Part shown: in pieces, positions 33,139-41,388 of the stretch
Layout of the letters: the number at the start of each line of letters is the position of its first letter
Position numbering within the stretch: the first letter of the stretch is position 1
NCBI RefSeq assembly: GCF_009650435.1
Contig: NZ_VVIP01000049.1
Location: 1-64,000, forward strand
From: Foetidibacter luteolus
GTDB lineage: Bacteria; Bacteroidota; Bacteroidia; Chitinophagales; Chitinophagaceae
Direction of reading: 5' to 3'
Length of the DNA: 64,000 nucleotides
Position numbers and translations under genes: made by a program
The notes under the pieces: model-generated
Seen by the model: the letters and a program-made list of their open reading frames with translations, nothing else
Told to the model about the DNA's origin: nothing
Database searches by the model: none

Positions 33139-33172
33139 TGACCTCACCCCAACCACTCTCCAAGGAGAGGGG
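33139..33172. repeat. CTCACCCC...CTCTCC hairpin motif
   Basis: CTCTCC-AA-GGAGAG (33156-33169) with flanking CTCACCCCAACC, a common Bacteroidota intergenic word. It could terminate transcription coming from the dehydrogenase gene. Confidence 0.45.
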
Positions 33173-33230
33173 CAAAAACCTACTCTTTGAAACTACGGCT
33201 GCCTGCAATAAAATTACGCAGTTGCACCAG

Positions 33231-33331
33231 CGGGTGAGGGATTGCAGCGGAAAGCCCACAGCCACGAGGTACGAGTGGCGAGGACTTGTAGCGGAAAGCC
33301 CGACCCCTTGCGATAGCTTGGGGGCACCCCC
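33231..33331 (-). repeat. Family B repeat, copy B7
   Basis: GGTGAGGGATTGCAGCGGAA to CTTGGGGGCACCCCC, of the CACAGCCACGAG subtype like B3. The 33067-33370 gap contains this and the CTCTCC hairpin only. Confidence 0.8.
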
Positions 33332-33370
33332 ACAAATTCTTTTCTTTTTTAGGACATTGCCGCCGGCGGG

Positions 33371-34672
33371 TTATTTGGTATAAATAATCCTGTAAATGGT
33401 AGAGCCGCTATCGTCACTAACATACAAAGAGCCATCGGGGCCCTGCGCCAAACCTGTGGGGCGGTGCTTTGCAGAACCCGGCGATTTATACACCGGCCCG
33501 GCAAAGTTATCCGCGAAAATTTCCCACTCGCCGCTGGGCTTACCATCTTTAAAAGGAACAAAGGCTACAAACGCCCCTTTTTGCGGTTCCGGCGCCCTGT
33601 TCCACGAGCCATGAAATGCCACAAATGCGCCATTCTTATATTTTTCAGGAAACATAGTACCTGTATAAAATAAGAGCGCATTGGGGGCAAGGTGGCCGGG
33701 AAAAGCAACCACAGGGTCTATCGCATCTTCGCCGCCGGTTTTTTTACCGTCGCCCCCATATTCGGGGGCCAGTATCTTCTTTTTCTGAATCTGGTCGTAA
33801 TAGATGTACGGCCAGCCGGCATTATCACCCTGTTTCACTTCGTACATGCATTCTGAGGGCAGTTCAGCGCTCTGCTTTGTATCGTACATGGCCGGAAAAA
33901 GATCGTGCAAGCCATCTCTGCCGTGCTGCATTACAAATAAGGAGTTAGAGGTGCTGTTCCAGTCAAGCCCCACCACATTGCGCAGGCCTGTTGCATAACG
34001 CACACCATCGCCATAACCCTGGTTAAGCTTATCTGCCTTAAACTGCCATATGCCTGCCGCGGAATCCAATATAGGGCATGGCTGCATACCCATCGAGCCG
34101 TTGGCACGGTCTTTTTCCTGGCAAGAGTTAGAAAAAGCGCCGATGTTTACATACAGGTTGCCTGCATCATCCAGCGCAATGGCCTTGGCGGCATGCTGGC
34201 GGCGGTCAATAAGCCCGGTAACCACCGTTTCCGGGTTATCGGGGTTTATTACTTTGTTACCGGCATCCAGTTTATAGCGGTAAACATCTGTATTAGAAGA
34301 GGCGTACAGGTACCCGCTTTTTACAGCTATGCCAGTGCCGTTAAACGTAGCAAAGCCGGTAAGGGTTTCGGTTTTGCCATCGCCGTCTGCATCATGCAGC
34401 AGGTATATGCTTTTTCCATCTTTAAGTCCGCCCAGTTTTACATAAATATCACCCTGCGGTGTGGCAGCAATATGCCTTGCCGCGGTAATACCCTGGGCAG
34501 CTATTAAAGCCCCGAAACCGGGCGGAAGCTTTAAGCCTGCATTATCAGCGTCTGCTTTAACTGCGTTTGCCCGGGCAGCGGTAGAATCTGGGTTAGCATA
34601 ACACACAACCGAACCGCATAAAGCCCATGCACCCATAAACACATTGCGCAACCTTACAGATGTTTTTTTCAT
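33371..34672 (-). CDS. PQQ-dependent sugar dehydrogenase (sorbosone/glucose dehydrogenase type)
   Basis: 433 residues with an N-terminal export signal (LRNVFMGAWALCGSVVCYA). Six-bladed propeller motifs: ITAARHIAATPQGDIYVKL, LHDADGDGKTETLTGF, YATGLRNVVGLDWNSTSNSLFVMQHGRDG, DNAGWPYIYYD, FHGSWNRAPEPQKG and RPTGLAQGPDGSLYVSDDSGS. GLRN and HGSWNR are typical PQQ/Ca-site regions of soluble aldose dehydrogenases. It oxidises sugars or polyols in the periplasm; the downstream cytochrome c is the likely electron partner. The substrate is not predictable. Confidence 0.87.
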   Translation of the reverse strand: MKKTSVRLRNVFMGAWALCGSVVCYANPDSTAARANAVKADADNAGLKLPPGFGALIAAQGITAARHIAATPQGDIYVKLGGLKDGKSIYLLHDADGDGKTETLTGFATFNGTGIAVKSGYLYASSNTDVYRYKLDAGNKVINPDNPETVVTGLIDRRQHAAKAIALDDAGNLYVNIGAFSNSCQEKDRANGSMGMQPCPILDSAAGIWQFKADKLNQGYGDGVRYATGLRNVVGLDWNSTSNSLFVMQHGRDGLHDLFPAMYDTKQSAELPSECMYEVKQGDNAGWPYIYYDQIQKKKILAPEYGGDGKKTGGEDAIDPVVAFPGHLAPNALLFYTGTMFPEKYKNGAFVAFHGSWNRAPEPQKGAFVAFVPFKDGKPSGEWEIFADNFAGPVYKSPGSAKHRPTGLAQGPDGSLYVSDDSGSTIYRIIYTK

Positions 34673-34760
34673 TAGATTAGGTTTTTATAGAAGTTTAAAA
34701 TTAGCCATAATGCAATAACAGCAAATACCGGGCGATACTATTAAATAATAAAGTTTAGGT

Positions 34761-34783
34761 GCCCCCATCCCCGGAAGGGGGGC
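34761..34783. terminator. GCCCCC...GGGGGC hairpin
   Basis: GCCCCC (34761-34766) and GGGGGC (34778-34783) around an 11-nt loop, without a clear T run. It lies between the dehydrogenase gene and the DUF6089 gene. Confidence 0.35.
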
Positions 34784-34802
34784 TTGGCGATTGTATGATA
34801 AA

Positions 34803-34894
34803 AGTATTTTTATGTACCGGGCAGGCGAATAAGCATGAGGCTTTTGTTGTGTCACTCACTTGTACGTTCTGTTCGCTATGCGACTTTTCCCACG
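34803..34894 (+). repeat. Family A repeat, copy A7 (GTGTCACTCACTTG subtype)
   Basis: TTTTTATGTACCGGGCAGGC, AAGCATGAGGCTTTTGTTGT, GTCACTCACTTGTACGTTCT, GTTCGCTATGCGACTTTTCC. Full length. Confidence 0.8.
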
Positions 34895-34970
34895 AGGTAG
34901 AAAATGCGTGGCACTCTTCCAGTGCTGAAGCAGGAACAATGCATCTAAAGAAGGAAACTTAAAGGAAAAA

Positions 34971-35840
34971 TCAGAACCGCGGGCAGGCCACGCTGGATTT
35001 GCCGTAACTGCCACTGCTGCCGCTGCCAAATATTTCAAAAGGAAGCCTGTACGAAAAACGTACCATGCTGAAGTAATAAAAATCTTTTGCACCTGAATTG
35101 CCCCTTCTTCTGCCTGCGCCGGGGAATGCTACAGCGGGCTTTAATTCATCTCCCCTGTAAGATAAACTGGCAGACCTGCTGCCCCTGGCGGCACGAAGGA
35201 TATCAAGATCAACATAAGTGCCGCTTACATCATCCAGGTAATCGGTAAACAGGTAACGCAGGCCTATTTCCAAACCCACCCTGATGTTCTCGGACAAGGC
35301 GAACTTAATACCTGCACCCAAAGGAATGTTTAACTGCAATTTGCTGTAAGTGGGTTTGTTGCCGTATTCAGGCAGCCCCTGCCCTTCTGTACCCAGGTTT
35401 TGCAGGTATGTTTTTCTGCCTACAGAATCATATGTATAGGGACTAAAATGAAAGAGGCCGACACCGGCAAACACGTAGGGTACAATACGCCTTTCGTTAA
35501 TGTTGAGAATGTCGTACTCAGCCAGCAGGTTGCCTTCGTAAACCACTGACTGAAAGCTGAGGTTTCTCCGTAACTGAAACTGCGTTTTGCCAAACTTATC
35601 ATCTGCGCCTACTTTGGCATAGCTTATTTCGCCACGCAGGTAAAGCTTTTCTGTTAATTCAAAAGTAAGTCCGCCGGAAAGTGCCAGTTGTGACTGGCTG
35701 AGGGTGTACCTGCGGGCCTGCAGGTCTCCATTATAATTGGCTGTACCGGCCATTATATGAGCGTGTAAGCGTTGGCCATGCGAAACCGAAGAGTATATAA
35801 GGGCTAATGCGGTGAAAACCGGCAAAACGATTTTTTTCAT
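34971..35840 (-). CDS. DUF6089-type outer-membrane beta-barrel protein
   Basis: 289 residues from ATG 35840 with signal peptide MKKIVLPVFTALALIYSSVSHG. Short barrel strands alternate polar and apolar residues: AGTANYNGDLQARRYTLSQSQLALSGGLTFELTEKLYLRG, PYVFAGVGLFHFSPY, LNIPLGAGIKFALSENIRVGLEIGLRYLFTDYLDDVSGTY. This order matches the Bacteroidota DUF6089 family, whose exact role is unknown. The Ser/Gly-rich C-terminus (FGSGSSGSYGKSS) is unusual. Confidence 0.8.
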   Translation of the reverse strand: MKKIVLPVFTALALIYSSVSHGQRLHAHIMAGTANYNGDLQARRYTLSQSQLALSGGLTFELTEKLYLRGEISYAKVGADDKFGKTQFQLRRNLSFQSVVYEGNLLAEYDILNINERRIVPYVFAGVGLFHFSPYTYDSVGRKTYLQNLGTEGQGLPEYGNKPTYSKLQLNIPLGAGIKFALSENIRVGLEIGLRYLFTDYLDDVSGTYVDLDILRAARGSRSASLSYRGDELKPAVAFPGAGRRRGNSGAKDFYYFSMVRFSYRLPFEIFGSGSSGSYGKSSVACPRF

Positions 35841-35935
35841 ATTCACAGGTCTGATTCAATTTTTATGCCTAAGTAAAAACGGGCGCCGTATAGCAGATAC
35901 CCATAAATTGTAAAACGCTGCAAGTTACAGGGTTA

Positions 35936-36625
35936 TTATTGCTCGCCTAGCAAATTTTCCAAAGCCGGGCGGTTGGTAATGGCAATGTCTTTTCCCATAA
36001 TGGTAACCAGTTGTTCATCAACCAGTTCGTTAATGGTACGAAAAACGGTTTCGTAAGTAGCGCCAACAAAAGAAGCAAGATCCTGCCGGCTAAGGGTAAT
36101 GTCAATACAGCCCTGGCTGTTTACCCCAAACTTTTCCTGCAACAACAGCAGGGCCTGCGCAATGCGGCCTTTAACAGGCATGTGTGCAAGGTTCCGCATA
36201 TTACGTTCAGAATGCTTCAGCTCAGCCGCATAAAACATCATCAGCTCAAACAAAAAATTGTGGTTAACCTTTAAAGAAGAAAGAAAGAATTCAATATCAA
36301 TAAAGCAGGCAGTAACCGGCTCCAGCGCTGTAGCGGAGATGGGGAAAAAGTTGTCTTTGCCCAGGCCGCGATGGCCGACAATATCTCCTTTTTTGGCAAA
36401 GCGGAGTATAAGTTCCTTATCCTTGTCCCAACGCTTGTGAACTTTAACCGTACCACTGTAAACAAAGTAAATACCTGTCATTTCATCCCCTTCCTTAAAC
36501 AGCAGTTCGCCCTTTTTAAACTGAAAGTTTTTGCGGTTGGCAGCCACAGCGGGCAACCATTCTTTCAGGCAAAGCTTACATAACAAACAGCTCTTAACAT
36601 CGCAACCGGCTTTATATTCTTTCAT
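35936..36625 (-). CDS. Crp/Fnr-family regulator with N-terminal cysteine cluster
   Basis: 229 residues. Cys8, Cys13, Cys16 and Cys19 (C-x4-C-x2-C-x2-C) precede a cyclic-nucleotide-binding-like domain (FKKGELLFKEGDEMTGIYFVYSGTVKVH). A further Cys107 (TACFID) lies in the dimerisation region. The C-terminal helix-turn-helix is CIDITLSRQDLASFVGATYETVFRTINEL. The residue pattern resembles FNR-type oxygen sensors that bind an iron-sulfur cluster through N-terminal cysteines plus one internal Cys. DNA-binding target unknown. It is monocistronic, with a small palindrome in front. Confidence 0.88.
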   Translation of the reverse strand: MKEYKAGCDVKSCLLCKLCLKEWLPAVAANRKNFQFKKGELLFKEGDEMTGIYFVYSGTVKVHKRWDKDKELILRFAKKGDIVGHRGLGKDNFFPISATALEPVTACFIDIEFFLSSLKVNHNFLFELMMFYAAELKHSERNMRNLAHMPVKGRIAQALLLLQEKFGVNSQGCIDITLSRQDLASFVGATYETVFRTINELVDEQLVTIMGKDIAITNRPALENLLGEQ

Positions 36626-36633
36626 CAGTTATT

Positions 36634-36648
36634 TATTGCATTGCAATA
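36634..36648. promoter_or_regulatory. TATTGC-ATT-GCAATA palindrome upstream of the Crp/Fnr gene
   Basis: Perfect 6-3-6 inverted repeat, 9 bp before the start codon of the regulator. The position fits an autoregulatory operator. It differs from the classic FNR box. Confidence 0.35.
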
Positions 36649-36719
36649 TTAACCCTTCAGTACAAATTTTAGTACCGCGGGCTGTTGTATTGTATTATAA
36701 TCGTGTTTTTGGAGGTGTC

Positions 36720-36855
36720 CCGAAAGCCGGTTACCGGTTACAAGTTGCAGGTTGCCGGTCTGTTTAGGTGTAAAAGGCTGATGATTTGCTTAGTTAATGA
36801 AGCTCATGAGAAATTGAATGCTTGCTAATATTAAACTTTGAACTAACGAACATGG
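36720..36855. repeat. Modules C5 and D
   Basis: AAAGCCGGTTACCGGTTACA, GTTGCCGGTCTGTTTAGGTG, then TTGCTAATATTAAACTTTGA (module D, inverted). The remainder of 36626-36943 shows no gene. Confidence 0.6.
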
Positions 36856-36943
36856 AAAAGTTAAAGCCGCCGTTAACCGCCGGAGATTTAAGATGCACCC
36901 ATTGTACCCATAACCCTTTACCTTTACCGCGCCCAATGCAACT

Positions 36944-37339
36944 ATGAGTAAATTAACAGAGAACACCACTTTCCGGCGGCTGCGCAACCGTTACCGGCTG
37001 GTGGTGATGAATGACGATACTTACGAAGAGGTGGTGACTTTTAAACTATCCCGCCTTAGTGTGTACATAAGCCTGTGTACCGTTTTTGTTTTGATGGTTA
37101 GCGTAACCGTGGCGTTGCTTACGTTAACACCACTGAAGTATTATGTGCCCGGCACCGGCAACACAGGCCGCGCCACCAAGGAACTGCAGGAGCTTAAAAT
37201 AAGGACAGACTCCCTTGAACAGGCGCTGCAGTACAAAGACCAATACCTTAACAACATAAAAAAGATACTGCAGGGCAACAGCATACAACGGGATACTGCC
37301 GTATTGAATGTACCAAAAGCTGAGATTTCTCACGATTAA
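36944..37339 (+). CDS. N-terminal half of an M23-type membrane protein, peptidase domain missing
   Basis: 131 residues: a short cytoplasmic part (RLRNRYRLVVMNDDTYEEVVTFKLSR), one membrane helix (VYISLCTVFVLMVSVTVALLTLTPL), then LKYYVPGTG and a coiled-coil (ATKELQELKIRTDSLEQALQYKDQYLNNIKKIL). This is the N-terminal layout of a Bacteroidota M23/LytM endopeptidase family of about 290 residues. The LytM domain is absent: the frame stops after AEISHD, and the converging beta-helix gene begins 10 bp later. It is either a truncated remnant or a stand-alone membrane scaffold. Confidence 0.7.
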   Translation: MSKLTENTTFRRLRNRYRLVVMNDDTYEEVVTFKLSRLSVYISLCTVFVLMVSVTVALLTLTPLKYYVPGTGNTGRATKELQELKIRTDSLEQALQYKDQYLNNIKKILQGNSIQRDTAVLNVPKAEISHD

Positions 37340-37349
37340 CGGTAGCTGT

Positions 37350-38975
37350 TTATTGCATGCAAGCGCCGGGAAAGAAATTGTTAACCTGCATAGGCCCTGC
37401 AAATTGGCAGTTAAACACTTCTCTCCGTAAGGCTGACTGGTGGGCCAGGCAGTATGAATTTGCCGCTTTGTGGCCGTTTGGCGATAAGTTTGCTGCAAAC
37501 AAGGGGTTTATGGAAACGTAAGCCCGCTGAGTGCCACAGCGTTCCTGTTGCTCATTTATTCTCATCCATTTTTTTATAGATCTTATCCTTTTTTTGCCTG
37601 AGAGAAAATGGTACCGCCCTTTTTGAGAAAAATAATTGTTGTGCAAAAACCTAACCTGGGTTTGAGTGATGTTTTCCAGGCTTCTTATAAACGGCTGTTT
37701 TTTTCTTACATACAAAATGTTGTTGGCTACAACCACATTACTGAAACTGGTACCGTCCAACGCCACTGCACAGGGCGTGCCATCCGATACCGCGGCACTA
37801 TCCAGTATTATTGTATTGTTATACACCATGCTGTTGGTTACTTTATGTGCTTCATCAACACCCCACAACGTTATGCCGCCGTAACTGTTCTTACGGCCAT
37901 CATTTTCACTAATGTTAAACCGCACTGTATTATTTGTAAAGGGCAGCAATGCGCCATATTCAGCAAGCAGGTAGCCTGCCCCTTCGTTATTGTAGGAGTA
38001 GTTGTATTGCAGAATGCAATTGGATGAGCCGCCGTCAATATCAAAACCACCTCCATCTTTTACCAGCCCCGCATGGTTGTTGTAAGATGTACTGTATTGT
38101 ATTACAGCGTTGCGGCACATCCAAACCCATATACCAACCGGCCCTGCACTGGCACACCGGTTATTGCTTCCGTTGTTGTAGGCTTCGCAGTACTCAACCA
38201 GCAGGCTGTCAATACCCCCCATCAGTATGCCGTTGCCGGAGTGGTTGTCTGTTTTAGCCAGAATACCGGCATTATCATAAGCACTGCACCTTGCAACGTA
38301 AACATTTTGATGATGATACCCATCAAGGCCTCCGTAGGAGGAAATGCCCGCATCCCCATTACGGCTGGCAGTGCAATTTGTAATGCGTATTTTATTATAC
38401 CCCTTGGTTACCACTGCTTCATTACAACCTAAAATAATACCGCTGAAATGAAAACCCTCAGCATCGCAACTGTCAATAACAATGTTGCCGGGATGCCAGT
38501 TGGTTTGCGTGGAATAAAAGAAAATACCATTGCCCTCATTAGTTTCCACACCATCACCCACCACATGAATATTACGGATTACCATATTGGATACATTGGT
38601 GGCCAATATGCCCGTGCCTTTACCTGCGTCAATTACTGCTTTGCCATTACCATACGCCGTTATAACCACAGGCCGGCCGGGCTGGCCGCTGTCAGCCGAA
38701 TCCAGTAATAGGTTACCGGTGAATAAGCTGCCGGCCTGCAGCAATATGCTGTCCCCACTTTTGAAATTGACAGTATTCAGCTTCCCCAGTGTTTGCCAGG
38801 CTGTAGAAACCGTAAGCCCGTCTGCGGCATCGCTGCCGCACGGGCTTACGTAAAATTTGCGCTGTGCCTTAAGGGCGACAGCCATTGATGCAAACGCTGC
38901 TATCCATATAAAACCTTTTAAAAAAACTCGTTTACAAAAGGCCATCGGTTTAGTCATGGATGCATCCTTATTCAT
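37350..38975 (-). CDS. Secreted right-handed parallel beta-helix protein
   Basis: About 541 residues from ATG 38975. After an export signal (FLKGFIWIAAFASMAVALKAQ) it starts RKFYVSPCGSDAADGLT, the typical entry of pectate-lyase-fold proteins, then KPVVITAYGNGKAVIDA-like text. It has many short rungs (NMVIRNIHVVGDGVE, NIVIDSCDAEGFHFSGIIL, NAVIQYSTSYNNHAG, NCILQYNYSYNNEG). It is probably a polysaccharide lyase/hydrolase or binding protein; no catalytic set is certain. The C-terminus after NPLFAANLSPNG is basic and unlike the usual final hydrophobic strand. Confidence 0.82.
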   Translation of the reverse strand: MNKDASMTKPMAFCKRVFLKGFIWIAAFASMAVALKAQRKFYVSPCGSDAADGLTVSTAWQTLGKLNTVNFKSGDSILLQAGSLFTGNLLLDSADSGQPGRPVVITAYGNGKAVIDAGKGTGILATNVSNMVIRNIHVVGDGVETNEGNGIFFYSTQTNWHPGNIVIDSCDAEGFHFSGIILGCNEAVVTKGYNKIRITNCTASRNGDAGISSYGGLDGYHHQNVYVARCSAYDNAGILAKTDNHSGNGILMGGIDSLLVEYCEAYNNGSNNRCASAGPVGIWVWMCRNAVIQYSTSYNNHAGLVKDGGGFDIDGGSSNCILQYNYSYNNEGAGYLLAEYGALLPFTNNTVRFNISENDGRKNSYGGITLWGVDEAHKVTNSMVYNNTIILDSAAVSDGTPCAVALDGTSFSNVVVANNILYVRKKQPFIRSLENITQTQVRFLHNNYFSQKGRYHFLSGKKRIRSIKKWMRINEQQERCGTQRAYVSINPLFAANLSPNGHKAANSYCLAHQSALRREVFNCQFAGPMQVNNFFPGACMQ

Positions 38976-39013
38976 TTGCAACGGCAATCATTCATTGTAT
39001 TTTTTGAGATATT

Positions 39014-40555
39014 TTACCTGAAATCATCTTCGGCCAACTCGTCATCTTCTCCAAAATTCATCTGGCCAAGGTTCATCATGCTGCCTATAAGGTCTTTAAA
39101 CTCAATACGCCCTTCGATAACCTTCTTGCTGATAAGCGAATGCGCCGCAAGTCCGTGCAGTACAAATTCCATTAATAATGCGCTTTCCTTTTCATTGGCA
39201 TGCGGAAAGTGCTTTTTAACCACCCCGTATAAACCATCCACCCTGTACAATGCCTGTATTTTTTCCGCATCTTTCATATCCATCATCAGGTCAATATGGT
39301 TGCCGGCATCAAACCAACGGGTAATGTTTTTATAAGGGTCTTCAATTTTATCCTGCTGGGAAGGTTTACCGGTACCCTTTCTTTTTTTCAAACCTTCGGG
39401 GTTGGGAAAATAAGTGGCAAAAAGCGATCGGATGGATTTATCCAACAGGTTAACCGCTACCTGGTAGGGCCCTTCCTGCTCCCCTTCGTACACCAATTCT
39501 ATCTTGCCGGTAATGGCAGGTATAATGCCGGTAAGGTCACTTATCCATACCTGGGTGTGCTTTTCATTATGGATGATGGCACGGCGCTCCGCACTGCTAA
39601 CGGCGTTTTCATAAGCGGCAATGGTCAATCTTGCACTAACACCGCTCTTCTTATCAACATATTCATTGCTCCGCGCTTCGAAGGCTACCTGTTCGATCAG
39701 GCGTTTTACCAGGTCGCTTACATCAACTTTGGCTTTCTGATCTTCCTGTACATTGGCTTCCTGTTCCGTAATGGCCAGCGAGGTTTCGATGGTTTTAGGA
39801 TAGTGCGTAAGTATCTGGCTTTGAATCCTGTCTTTAAGTGGTGTTACTATGCTGCCGCGGTTGGTATAATCTTCCGGGTTGGCTGTAAACACGAACATAA
39901 TATCCAGCGGCATGCGCAATTTAAAGCCGCGTATCTGGATATCGCCCTCCTCCAGTATATTAAACAGCGATACCTGTATGCGGGCCTGCAGATCGGGTAT
40001 TTCGTTAATGACGAAAATACCTCTGTTGCTGCGGGGTATGATGCCGTAGTGGATTACTTTTTCGTCGGCGAAGCTCAACCGCAGGTTAGCCGCTTTAATG
40101 GGGTCTATGTCGCCGATGAGGTCAGCCACGCTAACATCTGGCGTAGCCAGTTTTTCGCCGTAACGTTCGCTGCGGTGTACCCAATGGATGGGCGTTTCAT
40201 CGGCGTATTCGGCAATTAAATCTTTGGCGTATTTGCTCATCGGCTGCAGCGGGTCGTCATTTACCTCGCTGCCTGAAACGATGGGTATGTATTCATCCAG
40301 CAGGTCTACCATTTGCCTTGCCATACGGGTTTTGGCCTGTCCCCGCAAGCCGAGAAACAATATATTGTGGCGGCTGAGCAACGCCCTTTCCGTATCTGGG
40401 ATAACGGAATCTTCGTATCCCAATATGCCTTTAAATGGATTTTCCCTGTTGCGTATTTTTTCGATAAGGTTTTTTCTTATTTCGTCTTTCACAGGTATTG
40501 CTTTGTAACCGCTCTTTTTTAACTCGCCTAAGGTTTTAATCTTTTCTATGTTCAT
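39014..40555 (-). CDS. MoxR/magnesium-chelatase-like AAA+ ATPase with unusual Walker motifs
   Basis: 513 residues. The AAA+ core has a Walker A at residues 69-76 reading GLRGQAKT, with Ala where Gly normally precedes the Lys. The Walker B reads FVINEIPDL, with Asn184-Glu185 in place of Asp-Glu. The sensor region is FVFTANPEDYTNRG. I believe these variants are typical for this chelatase-I-like subfamily, so it is probably still active. It works with the VWA-domain protein encoded at 41389-42486 as an ATPase/co-chaperone pair for metal insertion or complex assembly. The two genes are separated by a toxin-antitoxin module. Confidence 0.88.
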   Translation of the reverse strand: MNIEKIKTLGELKKSGYKAIPVKDEIRKNLIEKIRNRENPFKGILGYEDSVIPDTERALLSRHNILFLGLRGQAKTRMARQMVDLLDEYIPIVSGSEVNDDPLQPMSKYAKDLIAEYADETPIHWVHRSERYGEKLATPDVSVADLIGDIDPIKAANLRLSFADEKVIHYGIIPRSNRGIFVINEIPDLQARIQVSLFNILEEGDIQIRGFKLRMPLDIMFVFTANPEDYTNRGSIVTPLKDRIQSQILTHYPKTIETSLAITEQEANVQEDQKAKVDVSDLVKRLIEQVAFEARSNEYVDKKSGVSARLTIAAYENAVSSAERRAIIHNEKHTQVWISDLTGIIPAITGKIELVYEGEQEGPYQVAVNLLDKSIRSLFATYFPNPEGLKKRKGTGKPSQQDKIEDPYKNITRWFDAGNHIDLMMDMKDAEKIQALYRVDGLYGVVKKHFPHANEKESALLMEFVLHGLAAHSLISKKVIEGRIEFKDLIGSMMNLGQMNFGEDDELAEDDFR

Positions 40556-40705
40556 GAATGCTCTTTTTCGTTACACAAAATAACTTACTGTTATTTACTA
40601 AATCTAATCAAAAGGGCTTACCTAGTTTTGAACTTACGCCCGAAAGCTACATTGCATTTATAATGTAACAGGCAATGATTCCAGGTTGACAAAGGACTTT
40701 GAATA

Positions 40706-41092
40706 TCAGAATTTGTGAAAAAGCAGGTCTTTTATAAACTCAAAATCCTTGATATTGTCGGTAAATAATTTGCAGCCTGTTTCCAAGGCTGTGGAAGCTA
40801 TGAGTGCGTCTGCAAGTTTCAACTGGTGTTTAACACTGTACTTTTTTAGTAATTCTAAAGCTTTTACTGACACAGGTTCAGAAATATGAATTAAAGTGTA
40901 AGCTTTCATCTGCTTATTTAAATCAATAATCCTTTGTTTTGTTTTTAACCCGAACATTAATTCATAATAGGTAATCATTGATACTGCAAGATTGCCTGCC
41001 TGGGAATCAAGTGCATCTTTATATAGCCTGTTACCTCTGTAAGTTTTGATAAGAATATCTGAATCAACTAAAATCTTCAACTTCTGCCCCAT
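40706..41092 (-). CDS. PIN-domain toxin (VapC-like)
   Basis: 128 residues. PIN acidic residues are in place: Asp10 and Asp12 in ILVDSDILIK, Glu in ITYYELMFGL, Asp in KLADALIAS and Asp in LFTDNIKDF. It is a likely Mg-dependent RNase toxin. Its start overlaps the end of the antitoxin gene by 16 bp, the usual translational coupling. The base composition is AT-richer than the flanking ATPase genes, which fits acquisition. Confidence 0.88.
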   Translation of the reverse strand: MGQKLKILVDSDILIKTYRGNRLYKDALDSQAGNLAVSMITYYELMFGLKTKQRIIDLNKQMKAYTLIHISEPVSVKALELLKKYSVKHQLKLADALIASTALETGCKLFTDNIKDFEFIKDLLFHKF

Positions 41093-41292
41093 GCTTCTTC
41101 CCGAAGTTTTTTTGCATCAATGTGTACATTCTTCCACTTTCCAAAAAGATAGGTTGGTGAGATTTGTTTGCTCTCTTTACTTTTTGCGACCTTTCTTTCT
41201 TTCTTTTCTCCCAAATCCCCTCCTATCCTTTCTATAAACTCTTCCACGAAAGAAACATAATCATCCGGCACCCGTATTATCATTTCCTTCAT
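41077..41292 (-). CDS. Antitoxin partner of the PIN toxin
   Basis: 71 residues from ATG 41292 (MKEMIIRVPDDYVSFVEEFIERIGG). The longer frame to 41370 is rejected. The first strand-helix (MIIRVPDDYVSFVEEF) resembles ribbon-helix-helix antitoxins. The lysine-rich middle (KKERKVAKSKESKQ) and the C-terminal TYLFGKWKNVHIDAKKLREEAW should bind the toxin. It probably represses its own promoter. Confidence 0.78.
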   Translation of the reverse strand: MKEMIIRVPDDYVSFVEEFIERIGGDLGEKKERKVAKSKESKQISPTYLFGKWKNVHIDAKKLREEAWGRS

Positions 41293-41294
41293 AC

Positions 41295-41317
41295 GTAAAT
41301 TATTTGCATGTAAATTA
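41295..41317. promoter_or_regulatory. Repeated GTAAATTA words before the antitoxin gene
   Basis: GTAAATTA at 41295-41302 and 41310-41317, centred 15 bp apart, directly upstream of the antitoxin start. A plausible operator for antitoxin autorepression. Confidence 0.3.
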
Positions 41318-41388
41318 CAACTTATTGCCAGTACGCCACAATGGGGCGGTTCAAATCTTTGCCTTAACAATCTAAACCCAAACAGGCA

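Noticed and set aside
34856..35092. Frames containing KSATQ...SCCRAHK-like text, also at 28459-28689 and 21514-21789
   Set aside because: Translations of family A repeats, not genes.
39296..40219. 307-codon plus-strand frame opposite the MoxR-like ATPase gene
   Set aside because: Antisense shadow in a gene with strong AAA+ motifs; no recognisable protein features.
41325..41360. tRNA-like word GGTTCAAATC
   Set aside because: No cloverleaf can be drawn around it and no acceptor stem is found. The sequence is a degenerate module G unit.
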